Shown here in pieces: positions 1 to 7,685 of a stretch of DNA of 64,000 nt. The stretch lies in contig NZ_CAHJXQ010000001.1 of NCBI RefSeq assembly GCF_903645325.1, positions 1 through 64,000 on the forward strand. Direction: 5' to 3'. Numbering within the stretch: the stretch's first letter is position 1; every line of letters starts with the position of its first letter. The translations under genes and the position numbers were made by a program. The notes beneath the pieces were generated by a model. The model was not told the DNA's origin. It worked only from the letters and a program-made list of their open reading frames with translations, and ran no database searches. The DNA comes from Microbacterium tenebrionis (GTDB taxonomy: Bacteria; Actinomycetota; Actinomycetes; Actinomycetales; Microbacteriaceae).

Positions 1-652
1 CTCGTCACCTCTGAGGGGCCGCGCGTCCGAGGCAGCCGCAGCAGGCAGGCGACCGGTCGCGAGGCGACCCCCGCGTCGATGGATGCCGCGATCGCCGCGG
101 TCGTCGGCCACGCACTGGCCGCGGTGCCCCTCGACGCCGCGTTCGTCGGAGCTGGCGTCGGGAGCGCGGGGCCTGTCGACCGGGCCACCGGCACGATCAT
201 CCCGGTGAACATGCCCGCCGTCCGCGGCTACGGACTGGCGGACGCGGTCCGTTCGGCGGCATCCGTCGTCCTCGGCCACGACGTCGGCACCGTGTTCGGG
301 CACGACGGCGAGCGCGAGCGCCGCCTGGGCGCAGTCTCAGGGCTGGACGGGCGCGACCGGCGAGGACCTGGCGAGGGATGCCGCGGCGGGCGACGCCACC
401 GCCCGTGCGGCGATCGAACGCTCGGCGCGTGCCGTCGGCGAGGCTCTGGCGGATGCCGCGACCCTCGTCGACCTGGACGTGATCGCGATCGGCGGAGGCT
501 TCTCGCGGGTGTCGGACGACTACATCGACCTCGTGCAGTCCGCCCTCACGGCATCCGCTGCGCACGACTACTCGCGCGCTGCCCGCGTGGTCCGCTCCGG
601 CCTCGGAGACGAGGGGCCGCTGATCGGCGCCGCCGCGTTCGTGCTGCGGTAG
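1..652 (+). pseudogene. ROK-family sugar kinase, 5' cut by window edge, internally deleted and frameshifted
   Basis: Frame 1 reads from base 1 without a start, so the gene begins upstream. The first part (to about 307) looks like the N-terminal half of a ROK kinase, including a GAGVGSAGPVD stretch. From about 308 the homology continues in frame 2, starting at a WAQSQGW segment and running through DVIAIGGGF to a TAG at 650-652. The central piece of a ROK kinase (glycine-rich phosphate loop and the ExGH/zinc region, roughly 70-90 residues by family length) is absent. The protein should therefore be inactive. Its neighbour anmK suggests a former role as a GlcNAc-type kinase in cell-wall sugar recycling; that role is inference. 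An assembly error would look the same. Confidence 0.75.
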
Positions 653-655
653 CGC

Positions 656-743
656 CCGACACTTCGGGGGCCGAGGCGACGGATGTCGGACCGATAGGCG
701 TGATCCGTCCGACATGCGTGTCGACGGACCCCCAGAGTGTCGG
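656..743. repeat. Nested inverted repeat, copy 1 (between ROK remnant and anmK)
   Basis: The outer arms are CCGACACTTCGGGGG (656-670) and its imperfect complement at 729-743 (13 of 15 pair). The inner arms CGGATGTCGGAC (680-691) and GTCCGACATGCG (707-718) pair at 11 of 12 positions. A second element with the same core words lies at 17866-17950. RNA from either strand could fold into a long hairpin, so it may act as a terminator for the ROK gene or be a REP-like mobile palindrome. Confidence 0.7.
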
Positions 744-768
744 CCGGTCGAGGTCGTAGGCTCGAGCA

Positions 769-1929
769 ATGCGCGTACTCGGCCTGCTCTCCGGCACGTC
801 CCACGATGGCATCGACGTCGCCGTCGTCGACTTCGATGAGAGCGACGGGATGCTGCGCGGCGAAGTCCTGCGCACCGGCAGCGTGCCGTACCCGGCCGCG
901 CTGCGCGCCCGTCTCGTCGCAGCGCTCCCGCCGGCGGCCACCACGCTGGCCGAGGTGTGCGAGCTGGACACGCTGATCGGGCAGGCGTTCGCCGACGTGG
1001 CACGGGATGCCGCGGCATCCGTCGGCGGCGTCGACGCCGTGTGCTCGCACGGCCAGACCGTCTTCCATTGGGTCGAGGACGATCGCGCCCGCGGAACCCT
1101 GCAGATCGGCCAGCCCGCCTGGATCGCCGAGGCGGTCGGCGCTCCCGTGATCTCGGACGTCCGCATCCGCGACATCACCGCCGGCGGGCATGGAGCGCCG
1201 CTGGTGTCGTTCCTCGACGAACTGCTGCTGCGCGAGCACGCCGGGGTCTCGGCCGCCCTGAACCTCGGCGGCATCGCCAACATCACGGTCGTCGGCGACG
1301 GCCTGCGCGCTTACGACATCGGTCCGGCGAACGCCCTCGTGGATGCCGTCATCAGCGCGTACGGCCTCAACCCGCTCGGTTACGACGAGGATGCCGCGAT
1401 CGCGCGCGCCGGCGCCGTCGACGACGAGTTGCTGACGGCGCTCCTCGCCGATCCGTACTACGCCCTGCCGGCGCCCAAGAGCACGGGCAAGGAGCACTTC
1501 CACCTCGCATACGTGCGCGAGCACGTCGCCGCTCTCGGCCGGGATCTGCCGATCGCGGATCTCGTGCGCACCCTCACCGAGCTCACGGTGCAGACCGTGG
1601 CGCGCGATGTCGCCGCCGCCGGCGTCGGCTACCTCGCGGTCTCGGGTGGTGGTTGCCGCAACCCGCTCATCATGGACGGGCTCCGCGCCGCGCTCCCCGG
1701 CACCGAGGTCGTGCTCGCCGATGAGCTCGGAGCGTCGGCGGATGCGAAGGAGGCGATCCTGTTCGCCCTGATCGGCTGGTGCACGATGCACGGCATCCCC
1801 GCGGTGATCCCCGGCGGCACCGGCGCGCGCGAGCCCCGCATCCTCGGAACGATCACCCCTGGTTCGGGCCCGCTGCGGATGCCGGAGCCGGTCGCCGCGC
1901 TCCGCGGCCTGGAGCTCACCGCCGGCTGA
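769..1929 (+). CDS. anmK: Anhydro-N-acetylmuramic acid kinase
   Basis: This 386-residue cytoplasmic kinase matches the AnmK family in length. The N-terminal phosphate loop reads LSGTSHDGID (residues 7-16). The catalytic Asp lies in a YDIGPAN motif at about residue 183, and VSGGGCRNP near residue 290 is the sugar/ATP-binding loop. The family cleaves and phosphorylates 1,6-anhydro-MurNAc to MurNAc-6-phosphate during peptidoglycan recycling. A -10 box TAGGCT (757-762) ends six bases before the ATG and there is no ribosome-binding site, so the mRNA is probably leaderless. The degenerate ROK kinase upstream may once have belonged to the same recycling set. No MurQ etherase is visible nearby. Confidence 0.93.
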   Translation: MRVLGLLSGTSHDGIDVAVVDFDESDGMLRGEVLRTGSVPYPAALRARLVAALPPAATTLAEVCELDTLIGQAFADVARDAAASVGGVDAVCSHGQTVFHWVEDDRARGTLQIGQPAWIAEAVGAPVISDVRIRDITAGGHGAPLVSFLDELLLREHAGVSAALNLGGIANITVVGDGLRAYDIGPANALVDAVISAYGLNPLGYDEDAAIARAGAVDDELLTALLADPYYALPAPKSTGKEHFHLAYVREHVAALGRDLPIADLVRTLTELTVQTVARDVAAAGVGYLAVSGGGCRNPLIMDGLRAALPGTEVVLADELGASADAKEAILFALIGWCTMHGIPAVIPGGTGAREPRILGTITPGSGPLRMPEPVAALRGLELTAG

Positions 1930-1942
1930 GGAACCGCTACCG

Positions 1943-2112
1943 CGCAGGCGGAGTTTCGGGCGCGAGGTGGCGCGAATCGTTGCTTTGGCCCGAGTATGGC
2001 CGCCGTTCGCGACCCCTGCTTGCGCGGGCGGAGCCGGCCTCGAGCGCGAGGTGGCGCGAATGGTTGCTTTACCCCGAGTGTGGTCGCCGTCTACGACCCC
2101 TCTCGCGGGACA
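1943..2112. repeat. Pair of ~65-bp direct repeats, period 84 bp
   Basis: The word CGCGAGGTGGCGCGAAT begins at 1961 and again at 2045. It is followed each time by a similar stretch (TTGCTTT, CCCGAGT, TGG, CGCCG, CGACCCCT). A shared GGCGGAG precedes both copies. The copies differ at scattered single bases, so they are diverged. The stretch is intergenic between anmK and the convergent small membrane gene; no coding potential was recognised. Confidence 0.7.
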
Positions 2113-2124
2113 GTCGCCCGCGCG

Positions 2125-2283
2125 TCAGCGCTTGTCCTCGTCCCAGGGCCCTTCCCACCAGTTGCCGCCGCGGTCGTCGGACCCGCCGCGACGGCGTGAG
2201 CGCACCCACTGCACGATGATCACCGTGAGCGTCGACAGCGTGATGAGGATCAGCACGAGGAACAACACGTCCTGCTGGGTCAT
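2125..2283 (-). CDS. 52-residue single-pass membrane peptide
   Basis: This short gene reads MTQQDVLFLVLILITLSTL onward, with one strong transmembrane helix (about residues 6-26), then a basic stretch (RSRRRGG) and a tail rich in Trp, Asp and Glu. It should insert with the charged tail in the cytoplasm. Its ATG overlaps the TGA of the YdeI-like gene (ATGA at 2280-2283), which is strong evidence that it is translated as the last gene of that operon. I do not recognise the family; similar short basic/acidic-tailed membrane peptides are common in Microbacteriaceae and unnamed. No function is proposed. Confidence 0.7.
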   Translation of the reverse strand: MTQQDVLFLVLILITLSTLTVIIVQWVRSRRRGGSDDRGGNWWEGPWDEDKR

Positions 2284-2846
2284 GGGCGCTTCCCTTCTGC
2301 GGCATCCGCGACCATCTTCGCGATCCGCGCGGACCGCGTCTCGGGACGCCGTGCCAGCGCGATGTTCGTCAGCCCGAACTTCTTCACCGACTTCGGAAAA
2401 GCATCCCAGTTCGCGCGGGCGGCGGGAACAGCATCCAGTGCGGCGGCGAACTCATCGGGCTCGATGCCGGCCTCCGGGCCGTCGAGCATCTCCCACGTGC
2501 CGTTCGCCTTCGCGACCTCGATCGCTCGGATGCCAGCGGGAGCGAGCTCTCCGGATGCCTCGAGCTCGGCCAGCCGCGCCTTATTCGTCGCCGCCCATCC
2601 GCTCGACGGGCGACGCGGTGAGAACCACTGCGCGTTCGCCGAGTCGAACTTCCGCACCGGTCCGTCGATCCACCCGAAGCAGAGCGCCAGGCGGACGGCA
2701 TCCTCGTACGACAGCCCAGACGCATCACCGCGAACGTTCAGCACCCAGACCCCCGCGGCGGTCGCGTGGTTCTCCTCGAGCCAGGCGCGCCAGGTCGCGG
2801 CATCCGCTGCCGTGATCCGCTCGCCGTCGTCGAGAACGCCCATCAT
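2280..2846 (-). CDS. YdeI/OmpD-associated family protein
   Basis: The product is 187-188 residues (two ATGs in a row at 2846 and 2843). It has the family's features: the N-terminal LCFGWIDGPVRKFD core and RRPSSGWAATNKARLAEL, then a C-terminal PKSVKKFGLTNIALARRPETRSARIAKM block. The family is small, cytosolic and of unclear biochemistry; in some bacteria it has been linked to protection against bacteriocins or peptides. The start overlaps the stop of the HAD hydrolase gene (ATGATGA), so translation is coupled. It is the middle gene of a three-gene unit with the HAD hydrolase and the 52-residue membrane peptide. Confidence 0.85.
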   Translation of the reverse strand: MMGVLDDGERITAADAATWRAWLEENHATAAGVWVLNVRGDASGLSYEDAVRLALCFGWIDGPVRKFDSANAQWFSPRRPSSGWAATNKARLAELEASGELAPAGIRAIEVAKANGTWEMLDGPEAGIEPDEFAAALDAVPAARANWDAFPKSVKKFGLTNIALARRPETRSARIAKMVADAAEGKRP

Positions 2847-3649
2847 CCCTCGACGGTGCGAACCGTCCCGGTGATGGTCGGCAGCAGATCGGCGACAGAG
2901 TCGACGATCTCGTCGGGGCGGAAGGGATACTTCTCGATCTCGCGCTGGTCGCTGATGCCCGTGAGCACCAGCACCGTGTGCAGGCCCGCCTCGATGCCGG
3001 CGACGATGTCGGTGTCCATGCGGTCGCCGATCATGCCGGTCTTCTTCGAGTGCGCGCCGATCTTGTTCAGTGCAGACCGGAACATCATCGGGTTCGGCTT
3101 GCCGACCACGTACGGCTCGCGGCCCGTGGCCTTGGTGATCAGCGCGGCGATCGCGCCGGTTGCCGGCAGCACGCCGTCGGCGCTCGGGCCGGTCGCGTCG
3201 GGATTGGTGACGATGAAACGCGCGCCCTTGTTGATCAGGCGGATGGCCTTGGTGATCGCCTCGAACGAGTAGTTGCGCGTCTCGCCGACGACGACGAAAT
3301 CGGGGTTCGTCTCGGTCATCACGAACCCGGCCTCGTGGAGCGCCGTGAGGATGCCCGCCTCGCCGATGACGAACGCCGAGCCGCCAGGAACCTGCTGCTT
3401 GAGGAAGTCGGCCGTGGCCAGCGCCGACGTCCAGATCCGTTCCTCGGGAACCCGCAGACCGCTGGTGCGCAGCCGCGCTGAGAGGTCGCGCGCGGTGAAG
3501 ATCGAGTTGTTCGTCAGCACGAGATAGGGGATGCCGTTCGCCTCCCACCCGGCGAGCAGTTCGGATGCGCCGGGTATGGCGTCGTTCTCATGCACGAGCA
3601 CGCCGTCCATGTCGGTGAGCCAGCATTCGATGTCATCGCGGTGTGCCAT
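2843..3649 (-). CDS. HAD-superfamily phosphatase, NagD-like (class IIA)
   Basis: The protein has 268 residues, normal for NagD-like HAD-IIA hydrolases. The nucleophile motif I is LTDMDGVLV (residues 11-19), motif II is LTNNS (44-48), and the late Asp-rich motif is MIGDRMDTDIVAG. The class dephosphorylates small phosphometabolites such as sugar phosphates or nucleotides; the substrate cannot be read from sequence. It leads the operon with the YdeI-like gene. A -10 box TAGGCT (3656-3661 on the minus strand) sits six bases before the ATG, suggesting a leaderless transcript. Confidence 0.9.
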   Translation of the reverse strand: MAHRDDIECWLTDMDGVLVHENDAIPGASELLAGWEANGIPYLVLTNNSIFTARDLSARLRTSGLRVPEERIWTSALATADFLKQQVPGGSAFVIGEAGILTALHEAGFVMTETNPDFVVVGETRNYSFEAITKAIRLINKGARFIVTNPDATGPSADGVLPATGAIAALITKATGREPYVVGKPNPMMFRSALNKIGAHSKKTGMIGDRMDTDIVAGIEAGLHTVLVLTGISDQREIEKYPFRPDEIVDSVADLLPTITGTVRTVEG

Positions 3650-3698
3650 GTGCTCAGCCTATTGGTCGGTGCGACGCCGCGGTGGTGTTGCCGTCGGA

Positions 3699-4331
3699 TT
3701 ACGCCGTGAGCCAGATCGCCTCTGCGGCGCCGTCCGGCAGGGCGACGGGGGAGCCGTCGACCTCGATGCCGTCGGCGGTCACGACGACGGTGTGCCCGAC
3801 GCCGAGTCCGGATGCCTCGATCTCGCGCAGCAGCTGGGGGTCGACGTCGCTGACTCGCAGCACGCGCCCGGTGTGACCGATCTCGGCGGAGGCGAGCAGC
3901 ACGAAGGGGTCGCGGACGACCGTGCCCGCGGCATCCGGGATCGCGTCGCCGTGCGGATCGAACCGGGGGTGGCCGAGGCGCGCGTCGATGCCCTCGAGCA
4001 GCCGTTCGCTGATCGTGTGCTCGAGGACCTCGGCCTCGTCGTGCACCTCGTCCCACGCGTAGTCGAACTCCTGCACGAGCCAGGTCTCGATGAGACGGTG
4101 TCGCCGCACCATCTGCAGCGCGCGCGCCTCGCCGGCATCCGTCAGCCGGACGGCGCCGTACGGCACGTGCGAGACGAGCCCTGCGGTGGCGAGCTTCTTG
4201 ACCATCTCGGTCACGCTCGAGGGGGCGATGCCGAGCTTCGCGGCGAGCTGCGAGGGAGTGATCGCGGCGTCCTGCCATTCGGTGTGCGCGAACACCGTCT
4301 TCAGATAGTCGTCAGCTGCGGGGGATGCCAC
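3699..4331 (-). CDS. mntR: DtxR/MntR-family manganese-responsive repressor
   Basis: The 210-residue protein has the DtxR layout. A winged helix occupies about residues 8-65 (TPSQLAAKLGIAPSSVTEMVKKL is the recognition region). A metal-binding dimer domain with the His/Glu-rich RRHRLIETWL and EVHDEAEVLEHTIS segments follows (75-110). An SH3-like domain (about 145-205) ends the protein. It lies just downstream of mntH on the same strand, and two operator-like palindromes sit in the mntH promoter, so Mn(II)-dependent repression of mntH is the likely role. The start is GTG with TAGACT (minus strand, 4338-4343) six bases upstream, giving it its own leaderless promoter. Fe(II) sensing is the alternative reading of the family. 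Confidence 0.88.
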   Translation of the reverse strand: MASPAADDYLKTVFAHTEWQDAAITPSQLAAKLGIAPSSVTEMVKKLATAGLVSHVPYGAVRLTDAGEARALQMVRRHRLIETWLVQEFDYAWDEVHDEAEVLEHTISERLLEGIDARLGHPRFDPHGDAIPDAAGTVVRDPFVLLASAEIGHTGRVLRVSDVDPQLLREIEASGLGVGHTVVVTADGIEVDGSPVALPDGAAEAIWLTA

Positions 4332-4355
4332 GCTCCCAGTCTAGGTGGGCGCTGT

Positions 4356-5651
4356 TCACGCCCCCGTGAGCACCAGCCAGAGCAGAGCCCCGTTGAGCGC
4401 GATGAGCAGCACGGATGCCACGAAGCCGGAGGCCGTCGTCCACGCCCGGTTCGCCCACGGGCCGAGCGTGCGCCGCTGCGCCGTCAGCGCGACGAGCGGG
4501 ATGAGCGCGAACGGGATGCCGAACGACAGCACGACCTGACTCAGCACGAGCGCGAGCGTCGGGTCGACGCCGACGCCGAGGATCAGCAGCGCCGGGATGA
4601 GCGTGATGAGGCGGCGGGCGAGCAGCGGGATGCGCACGTGCAGCAGTCCGTGCATGATCTCGGCACCCGCATAGGCACCGACCGACGTCGAGGCGAGACC
4701 GGAGGCGAGCAGTCCCACGGCGAAGAACGTCGCGACGACCGGCCCGAGACCCGCGGTGAGGGCGGCATGCGCTCCTTCGAGCGAGTCCGTTCCGTCGACG
4801 CCGGCGAGGTTGGCCGCCGCGAGCAGCAGGATGCCGAGGTTCACGGATCCCGCGATGATCATGGCGATCGTGACGTCCCAGCGGGTCGCGGTCAGCAGGC
4901 GCCGGATGCGGGATGTCTCGGTGCGGGCGGCCTCGGCGGCGGCATCCGCCGGGCGGGTGCGCGAGTTCGCGCCGAAGCGGTCGCGGCTGAGCGCGGAGTG
5001 CGCGTAGATCGCGTGCGGCATGATCGTCGCGCCGAGAATGGATGCCGCCAGCAGCACGGACCCGGTCCCCTCGAAGCGCGGGACGATGCCCGAGACCACG
5101 CCTGCGGCATCCGGCGGGGCGATGAAGACGCCGGCGAGGAATCCGACGGTGATGATCACCATGAGGCCGACGATCACGAACTCGAACGGCCGGGCACCGC
5201 GACGGGACTGCACCGCGAGCAGGATCATCGAGACCGCGCCGGTGATCAGTCCCCCGAGCAGGAGCGGCACGTCGAAGAGCAGATTCAGCGCCACGGCGCC
5301 GCCGATGACCTCGGCGAGGTCGGTGGCCATGGCGACGAGTTCGGCCTGCAGCCAGTACGCACGGCGGCCCCAGCGATTGCGCAGCCGGGTGCCGAGGACT
5401 TCGGGCAGGCTCTGCCCGGTGACGACGCCGAGCTTCGCGGACAGGTACTGGATGAGCCAGGCCATGACGTTGCCGGCGAGCACGATCCAGACCAGCAGGT
5501 AGCCGTACTGCGCGCCGGCGGTCATGTTGCTGGCGACGTTGCCCGGATCGAGGTAGGCGACGCCGGCCACGAGCGCGGGCCCGAGCAGCCACAGGCTCCG
5601 CGGGGGAGCGGCGCTGGCGGTCGGAGCATCCACCGTCAGATTTTTAGGCAC
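4356..5651 (-). CDS. mntH: Nramp-type divalent metal (Mn2+) transporter
   Basis: The product has 431 residues with about 11 membrane helices. The Nramp signature DPGN is in helix 1 (VAYLDPGNVASNM) and the MPH motif in helix 6 (ATIMPHAIYAHSAL); both line the metal site. The family imports Mn2+ with protons. The GTG at 5651 is chosen because a TACGAT -10 box ends six bases before it and no Shine-Dalgarno is present; the open frame extends further upstream but only as out-of-context sequence. Two MntR-type operators overlap the -35/-10 region and the start itself. The mntR gene follows. Confidence 0.93.
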   Translation of the reverse strand: MPKNLTVDAPTASAAPPRSLWLLGPALVAGVAYLDPGNVASNMTAGAQYGYLLVWIVLAGNVMAWLIQYLSAKLGVVTGQSLPEVLGTRLRNRWGRRAYWLQAELVAMATDLAEVIGGAVALNLLFDVPLLLGGLITGAVSMILLAVQSRRGARPFEFVIVGLMVIITVGFLAGVFIAPPDAAGVVSGIVPRFEGTGSVLLAASILGATIMPHAIYAHSALSRDRFGANSRTRPADAAAEAARTETSRIRRLLTATRWDVTIAMIIAGSVNLGILLLAAANLAGVDGTDSLEGAHAALTAGLGPVVATFFAVGLLASGLASTSVGAYAGAEIMHGLLHVRIPLLARRLITLIPALLILGVGVDPTLALVLSQVVLSFGIPFALIPLVALTAQRRTLGPWANRAWTTASGFVASVLLIALNGALLWLVLTGA

Positions 5652-5688
5652 GCCGAAATCGTAGCCTATTTTTAGGTGCACCGAAATA
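5639..5688 (-). promoter_or_regulatory. mntH promoter with two MntR-type operators
   Basis: The two imperfect palindromes are TTTAGGCACGCCGAAA (5643-5658) and TTTAGGTGCACCGAAA (5671-5686), 28 bp apart. On the minus strand the -10 TACGAT is at 5663-5658 and a weak -35 TTTCGG at 5686-5681 (17-bp spacer). The upstream operator therefore covers the -35/spacer, and the downstream operator covers the transcription start and GTG codon. This layout fits direct occlusion of RNA polymerase by MntR. Binding is inferred from position and symmetry. Confidence 0.75.
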
Positions 5689-5726
5689 TCCGGGAGCGGC
5701 GTGAGGCGGCCGGATAATCTGGCTGG

Positions 5727-6344
5727 ATGGACGAGCAGACGCCCGAGCGCACCACCCACGGCGTCGGACCCTGGCAGGGCGAGCTGCCCGACGGAGACCA
5801 GTACGACCCCGAACTGCTCGAACACGGCGACACCCGCAACGTCATCGACCGCTACCGCTACTGGCGCATGGAGACGATCGTCGCCGATCTCGACACGCGC
5901 CGGCATCCCTTCCACGTCGCGATCGAGAACTGGCAGCACGACATGAACATCGGCTCGATCGTGCGCAGCGCGAACGCGTTCCTCGCCGACACCGTGCACA
6001 TCATCGGCCGTCGTCGCTGGAACAAGCGCGGCGCGATGGTCACCGACCGCTATCAGCACGTGGTGCACCACGAGGACGTCGCGTCGTTCGCAGCATGGGC
6101 GGCTTCGGAGCGCCTGCCGATCATCGCGGTCGACAACGTCGACGGCGCCGTCCCCGTCGACAAGGCGGATCTGCCCGAACGCTGCGTCCTGCTGTTCGGT
6201 CAGGAGGGGCCGGGCCTCACCGACGAGGCTATCGCCGCGGCATCGGGCCACATCGAGATCACGCAGTACGGGTCGACCCGGTCGATCAACGCGAGCGCGG
6301 CGGGCGCCGTGATCATGTACGAGTGGTGCCGGAGGTGGGCGTAG
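5727..6344 (+). CDS. TrmH/SpoU-family RNA 2'-O-ribose methyltransferase
   Basis: The product has 205 residues. SPOUT motif 1 reads HDMNIGSIVRSANAF (about residues 72-86), motif 2 reads LLFGQEGPGL (about 154-163) and motif 3 reads SINASAAGAVIMYEW (about 187-201), which forms the trefoil-knot SAM site. These enzymes methylate ribose 2'-OH in tRNA or rRNA; which RNA is not readable here. It runs divergently from mntH. TAATCT (5715-5720) ends six bases before the ATG, so a leaderless transcript is likely. The last codons plus stop are duplicated 90 bp downstream. Confidence 0.9.
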   Translation: MDEQTPERTTHGVGPWQGELPDGDQYDPELLEHGDTRNVIDRYRYWRMETIVADLDTRRHPFHVAIENWQHDMNIGSIVRSANAFLADTVHIIGRRRWNKRGAMVTDRYQHVVHHEDVASFAAWAASERLPIIAVDNVDGAVPVDKADLPERCVLLFGQEGPGLTDEAIAAASGHIEITQYGSTRSINASAAGAVIMYEWCRRWA

Positions 6345-6435
6345 CCTGCCTGAGGCACCCGCCGTGCGGAGCGCGGCAGACCGGCGCAGCGCCGGGTGAG
6401 GCCCGCGTGCGGGCCGAGCCGGAGGTGGGCGTAGC
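6328..6435. repeat. Duplicated gene-end sequence behind the SpoU gene
   Basis: The 18-mer GCCGGAGGTGGGCGTAGC covers the last codons and TAG stop of the SpoU gene (6328-6345) and recurs at 6418-6435. A second related pair, CGGCGCAGCGCCGGGTGAGGC-like and CGGCGCCGCGCCGGATGAGGC-like, is interleaved with it at about 6392-6412 and 6437-6458. The 114-bp gap before the convergent small gene consists mainly of these repeats and short GC hairpins. Confidence 0.65.
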
Positions 6436-6458
6436 ACCGGCGCCGCGCCGGATGAGGC

Positions 6459-6650
6459 TCAGTCGCGCTGAACGCCGAACGTGTGTCGCATCAGCGCGTT
6501 GACGTCGGCGTCGAGTCGGTCGAGGCGACGGTGAACGCCCTGGATCTCCGTGCGGATGATGCGGACGAACATCGTCGACATGAGCGTCATCATGCCGAAC
6601 AGACCCGTGGCGAACACGCCGATCAGGGTCCAGACCTGCGGTTCGGTCAT
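6459..6650 (-). CDS. Small membrane protein with C-terminal coiled coil, 63 aa
   Basis: The reading starts MTEPQVWTLIGVFATGLFG with one transmembrane helix (about residues 7-27). It then has an amphipathic, charge-rich segment (RTEIQGVHRRLDRLDADVNALM) that looks like a short coiled coil. I chose the ATG at 6650 because GAAGGG lies nine bases upstream; in-frame ATGs at 6659 and further upstream are possible. The family is unnamed, and the shape (one helix plus coiled coil) suggests a small membrane-anchored oligomer. No partner is evident. Confidence 0.65.
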   Translation of the reverse strand: MTEPQVWTLIGVFATGLFGMMTLMSTMFVRIIRTEIQGVHRRLDRLDADVNALMRHTFGVQRD

Positions 6651-6780
6651 CGTCAGCATCCCTTCATCATGCTCGCTTTCCCGCAAGGATGCCAGGGGCG
6701 GGCCGACCTCGTTCGCGGATCCCCGCGAACGGGGGGAAGCCCGCGATTCTCGTCGCCTGTGGAGAACGAGTCGGCCCGAC

Positions 6781-7653
6781 TCAGGAGAACCGGCCCGCCA
6801 CGCTCAGCTCGTCACCGGTGCCGACGCGGATGTCGTGGAGGCGGATGCCCGATCCCTCGTCGTTGAACATCTCGCCCGCGTCGAAGGTCCTCCCGACGAC
6901 CTCGCGCACGTGTCGCCGCGCGAACAGCAGCGCGACCTTCACCGCGGGGTTGTGGCTGCCGAGCGTCAGCGCCTTCACGGTGACGACCCCGTCGTGAGTG
7001 ACGGAGACAGTCGCCTCAGCTCGCGCCGATGCGAAGAGCAGCTTCCAGCGCAGACCGGCTGACGCGCTGATCCGGATGTCGTCGCCAGCGCCGTCGACGG
7101 CGATGCGCACCCGACCGAGCCGCACCCCGCCTTCCCGCAGTAGCGGACGCATCACCATCGTGACGAGCGGGCCGATGTCGTCGGCGGCGATGGCGAATCG
7201 GAATGTCCCGCGCAGCCCGTCGCGCTCATCGTCCGGAGCCAGGGCGTAGCGGCTCTCGGGGAGGCCCGGCTCCGTCGGCTCGGCGTAGGTGATCCAGGCG
7301 AGCGGCAGGTCCTCGACGCGGATGTCGATCGTCACGGGCGTCTTTTGAATGCGCATCGGCAGCGCCGTGAACCGCACAGTTCTCGCGATCCCGACCTCGC
7401 GTGCCAGCTCGTCCGGCTGAACGGCGTCGCCCGGCCGAGCGCCCGGCGCCGCGTCGCGGTTCGGCGTGATCCGCAGGTCGGCGCGCGTGGCATCCACGGT
7501 CAGCTCGCGCAGGTCGAGGCCGTCGAGATCGGCGGTCACACGGACGCCCTCGAGCCCCCGCACCGCGATCTCGTCGACGGAGGCCGAGTGCCGCAGCACC
7601 GCCCGCACCCAGTTCTCGACGGTGGCGGAGTCTCCGGGCCAGGCTGCGCTCAT
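6781..7653 (-). CDS. Uncharacterised protein, possibly LmeA/DUF2993-like
   Basis: This 290-residue protein has no signal peptide or membrane helix. It is rich in alternating hydrophobic beta-strand patterns with short V-x-V and G-x-x-V repeats, which loosely recalls the DUF2993/LmeA lipid-binding fold; that link is a guess from texture. The start ATG at 7653 has CAGGAT six bases upstream (minus strand), consistent with leaderless expression. It is followed on the minus strand by the small membrane gene but separated by 130 bp. No catalytic motif was found. Confidence 0.7.
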   Translation of the reverse strand: MSAAWPGDSATVENWVRAVLRHSASVDEIAVRGLEGVRVTADLDGLDLRELTVDATRADLRITPNRDAAPGARPGDAVQPDELAREVGIARTVRFTALPMRIQKTPVTIDIRVEDLPLAWITYAEPTEPGLPESRYALAPDDERDGLRGTFRFAIAADDIGPLVTMVMRPLLREGGVRLGRVRIAVDGAGDDIRISASAGLRWKLLFASARAEATVSVTHDGVVTVKALTLGSHNPAVKVALLFARRHVREVVGRTFDAGEMFNDEGSGIRLHDIRVGTGDELSVAGRFS

Positions 7654-7685
7654 GCCACCATCCTGGCATCGTCCGATCGAAGCCC

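Noticed and set aside
3531-5675. A 714-codon plus-strand frame opposite mntR/mntH
   Set aside because: Shadow of high-GC coding sequence; extreme Arg/Gly/Asp/Glu content and no recognisable fold, while both genes on the minus strand are textbook families.
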